Source of the DNA: Treponema sp.
GTDB taxonomy: Bacteria > Spirochaetota > Spirochaetia > Treponematales > Breznakiellaceae
Direction of reading: 5' to 3'
DNA length: 5,319 nucleotides
Assembly: GCA_031279925.1 (NCBI GenBank)
Contig: JAITHQ010000261.1
Location: forward strand, 1-5,319
Shown: positions 4,108 through 5,319 of the stretch, piece after piece
Numbering within the stretch: the stretch's first letter is position 1
Layout: the number at the start of each line of letters is the position of its first letter
The notes under the pieces: generated by a model
The model's input: the letters and a program-made list of their open reading frames with translations, nothing else
The model's database searches: none
Told to the model about the DNA's origin: nothing
Made by a program: the position numbers and the translations under genes

Positions 4108-5319
4108 GTCTTCCGCCTCATTTTTACCAAGCCAATTATACACCTGACCGCGCCAAAAAGCAACAGGAGAACAGCGGCGGCCACAAATCCAAGGCCCAGA
4201 AAATCACCGTATTGGGTATACACAGTATCCTCTTTTACAATAGGAATTGCAACCGTTATCCATGCCTCGCTAAAAGGCGGCGCCATTGCAATTACCCTGC
4301 CGGAGGGGTCTACGCCGCAGGTTTGACCGGAAGCGGTAGACCGGACCATGGATCGCCTGTTTTCCACCGCCCTGAATACCGCCATTGACAGGTGCTGATT
4401 CTGGGCGGGAAGGCTTTTGGACCATGCGTCGTTGGAAAGGTTTACGATAAGTTCCGCTCCGTTTTTTACGAAATTCCGGGATAGATAGCCAAATGTGTCT
4501 TCAAAACAGATGGGAGTCGAAAAGGTAAAACCCGGCCCGGAAAACACTGTCGCCTCGTTCCCCTTTTCCCAAAAGTGGGTATCGGCGTTTACCAGGGCGC
4601 GGTGTATGACGGGAAACTGCCGCTCATAGGGAAAATGCTCGGTAAACGGCACCAGGTGGAGTTTACGGTACAATTTAGTATTCTTGCCCTGTTCGTACAG
4701 CATTACCGCATTGTAATCAACCCGGTGGTTTTCCAGGGAATTGGGGTTCTTTGCCGGTTCCTTGCGGGCGTCGTCGTTGCCGATAACAAAAGGCACCTCC
4801 TGCGCGGCAAGGTATTGCAGCAGATCCTTGACCAGGGACCATGACGCGGGATCGTCACGGTAGGTTTCGTGCCAGTAAATTCTGGGAACAAAAGCGGTTT
4901 CTGACCATACCACCATATCGGGCTTCGGCTCCGCCGCCAGAGCCTCGTTGGAAAGCCGCCTGAGAATTTCAAAGTTCCTGCGGTACTCGTCCAGGCCGCC
5001 TTTCCAGGGATCGGTATTGTGCTGAATAAGGGCGATCCGGACGCTGGGGTATGCGGAATAATCCGTTTGGGAAACCAGGCCAAAGACCAGCGCGGCGGCC
5101 AGCGCGGCGGCCCAGCCAATGGCGGCAATTTTTTCCCTGCGGAAAAAGGCTGCGGCAGCCTGAGCCAGGCCGGCAAGCCCCCCGGAAAAACGGCAGTCCC
5201 CTAAGAGCCTGTTCAAATTGTGGTTTTTTGCGGTCAATAGACCACAAAAATCCCGATTTTCGGGCTCTTTTGGAGCCTGCAAGGTAGAATTTTGGCGTTT
5301 GCAACGCCAAAATTCCAGA
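4104..5319 (-). CDS. lnt: Apolipoprotein N-acyltransferase, C-terminal part (5' end outside window, interrupted or extended by repeat element)
   Basis: Lnt transfers a third acyl chain to the N-terminal cysteine of lipoproteins at the outer face of the inner membrane. The visible part has a membrane segment (IAAIGWAAALAAALVFGLV), then the nitrilase-fold domain from VRIALIQHN, then a final membrane segment (GLGFVAAAVLLLLFGAV) and a basic tail. The catalytic triad is present: Glu in VVWSETAFVP, Lys in YRKLHLVPF and Cys in TPICFED. The Lys-to-Cys spacing is 52 residues, as in E. coli Lnt (K335, C387), and the glutamates matching E343 and E389 are also there. Full-length Lnt has about 500 residues with several N-terminal membrane helices, and these would lie beyond 5319. 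The upstream frame runs through repeat copy 2 without a stop. A TTG at 5282 inside the repeat has no Shine-Dalgarno and is an unlikely start. Whether the frame joins an intact N-terminal half, or the gene is split, cannot be judged here. Confidence 0.94.
   Translation of the reverse strand, partial: LEFWRCKRQNSTLQAPKEPENRDFCGLLTAKNHNLNRLLGDCRFSGGLAGLAQAAAAFFRREKIAAIGWAAALAAALVFGLVSQTDYSAYPSVRIALIQHNTDPWKGGLDEYRRNFEILRRLSNEALAAEPKPDMVVWSETAFVPRIYWHETYRDDPASWSLVKDLLQYLAAQEVPFVIGNDDARKEPAKNPNSLENHRVDYNAVMLYEQGKNTKLYRKLHLVPFTEHFPYERQFPVIHRALVNADTHFWEKGNEATVFSGPGFTFSTPICFEDTFGYLSRNFVKNGAELIVNLSNDAWSKSLPAQNQHLSMAVFRAVENRRSMVRSTASGQTCGVDPSGRVIAMAPPFSEAWITVAIPIVKEDTVYTQYGDFLGLGFVAAAVLLLLFGAVRCIIGLVKMRRKT
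5204..5319 (-). repeat. Palindromic repeat element, copy 2 (cut by window end)
   Basis: Starts with the same AGAGCCTGTTCAAA terminus as copy 1 and matches it without indels for 116 bp, with 7 substitutions. Hairpins equivalent to those of copy 1 lie at 5223-5252, 5252-5264, 5263-5277 and 5287-5315; the last is identical to copy 1. The missing 15 bp should be the other inverted terminus. It lies inside the lnt frame, in a different reading phase from that used in pncC, upstream of the membrane segment that precedes the catalytic domain. The left flank (CCCCTA) differs from both flanks of copy 1, which shows that the shared block starts at 5204 or within a base of it. Confidence 0.87.

Noticed and set aside
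4108..4143. Upstream GTG start for the response regulator
   Set aside because: It would add 12 residues inside lnt with no receiver homology. The ATG at 4107 gives the usual short lead into the first beta strand and the ATGA overlap.

Overview
The window is a gene-dense bacterial segment of moderately high GC. Every convincing gene lies on the minus strand, so transcription runs from high to low coordinates. The gene set is a long-form Rho, a bactofilin, a stand-alone PncC/CinA C-terminal domain, a receiver-only response regulator and apolipoprotein N-acyltransferase. Together with base composition and many palindromes, this suggests a spirochaete, most likely a Treponema-like organism such as the termite-gut group. 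That assignment is inference from family resemblance, not a database result.

Layout in transcription order. At the right edge, lnt (4104 to beyond 5319) is present only as its periplasmic catalytic domain, two flanking membrane segments and a stretch encoded by a repeat. A response regulator (3394-4107) follows with an ATGA overlap. A bactofilin (2963-3385) follows after 8 nt, with its Shine-Dalgarno lying on the regulator's stop codon. pncC (2314-2970) then overlaps the bactofilin end by 8 nt. This tight spacing indicates one translationally coupled operon joining envelope lipoprotein maturation, a signalling protein with a helical C-terminus, a cytoskeletal scaffold and NMN salvage. A gap of 508 bp without a convincing gene follows (1806-2313), holding several hairpins. 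Then comes rho (1805 down to 1), which runs off the left edge only a few codons before its expected end.

The most interesting object is a palindromic repeat of 131 bp, complete at 2834-2964, with a second copy starting at 5204 and cut by the window end. It has 14-bp terminal inverted repeats and internal hairpins. The two copies are identical at 109 of 116 comparable positions, and the differences largely respect the hairpins. It lies inside two reading frames without a stop, in a different frame each time: it encodes about 44 extra residues at the N-terminus of PncC, and it continues the lnt frame to the window edge. It resembles, in behaviour only, the protein-coding palindromic elements of Rickettsia or a small non-autonomous transposon (MITE). 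No transposase is present. The window ends 15 bp before the expected end of the second copy, which fits a draft-assembly contig broken at a dispersed repeat.
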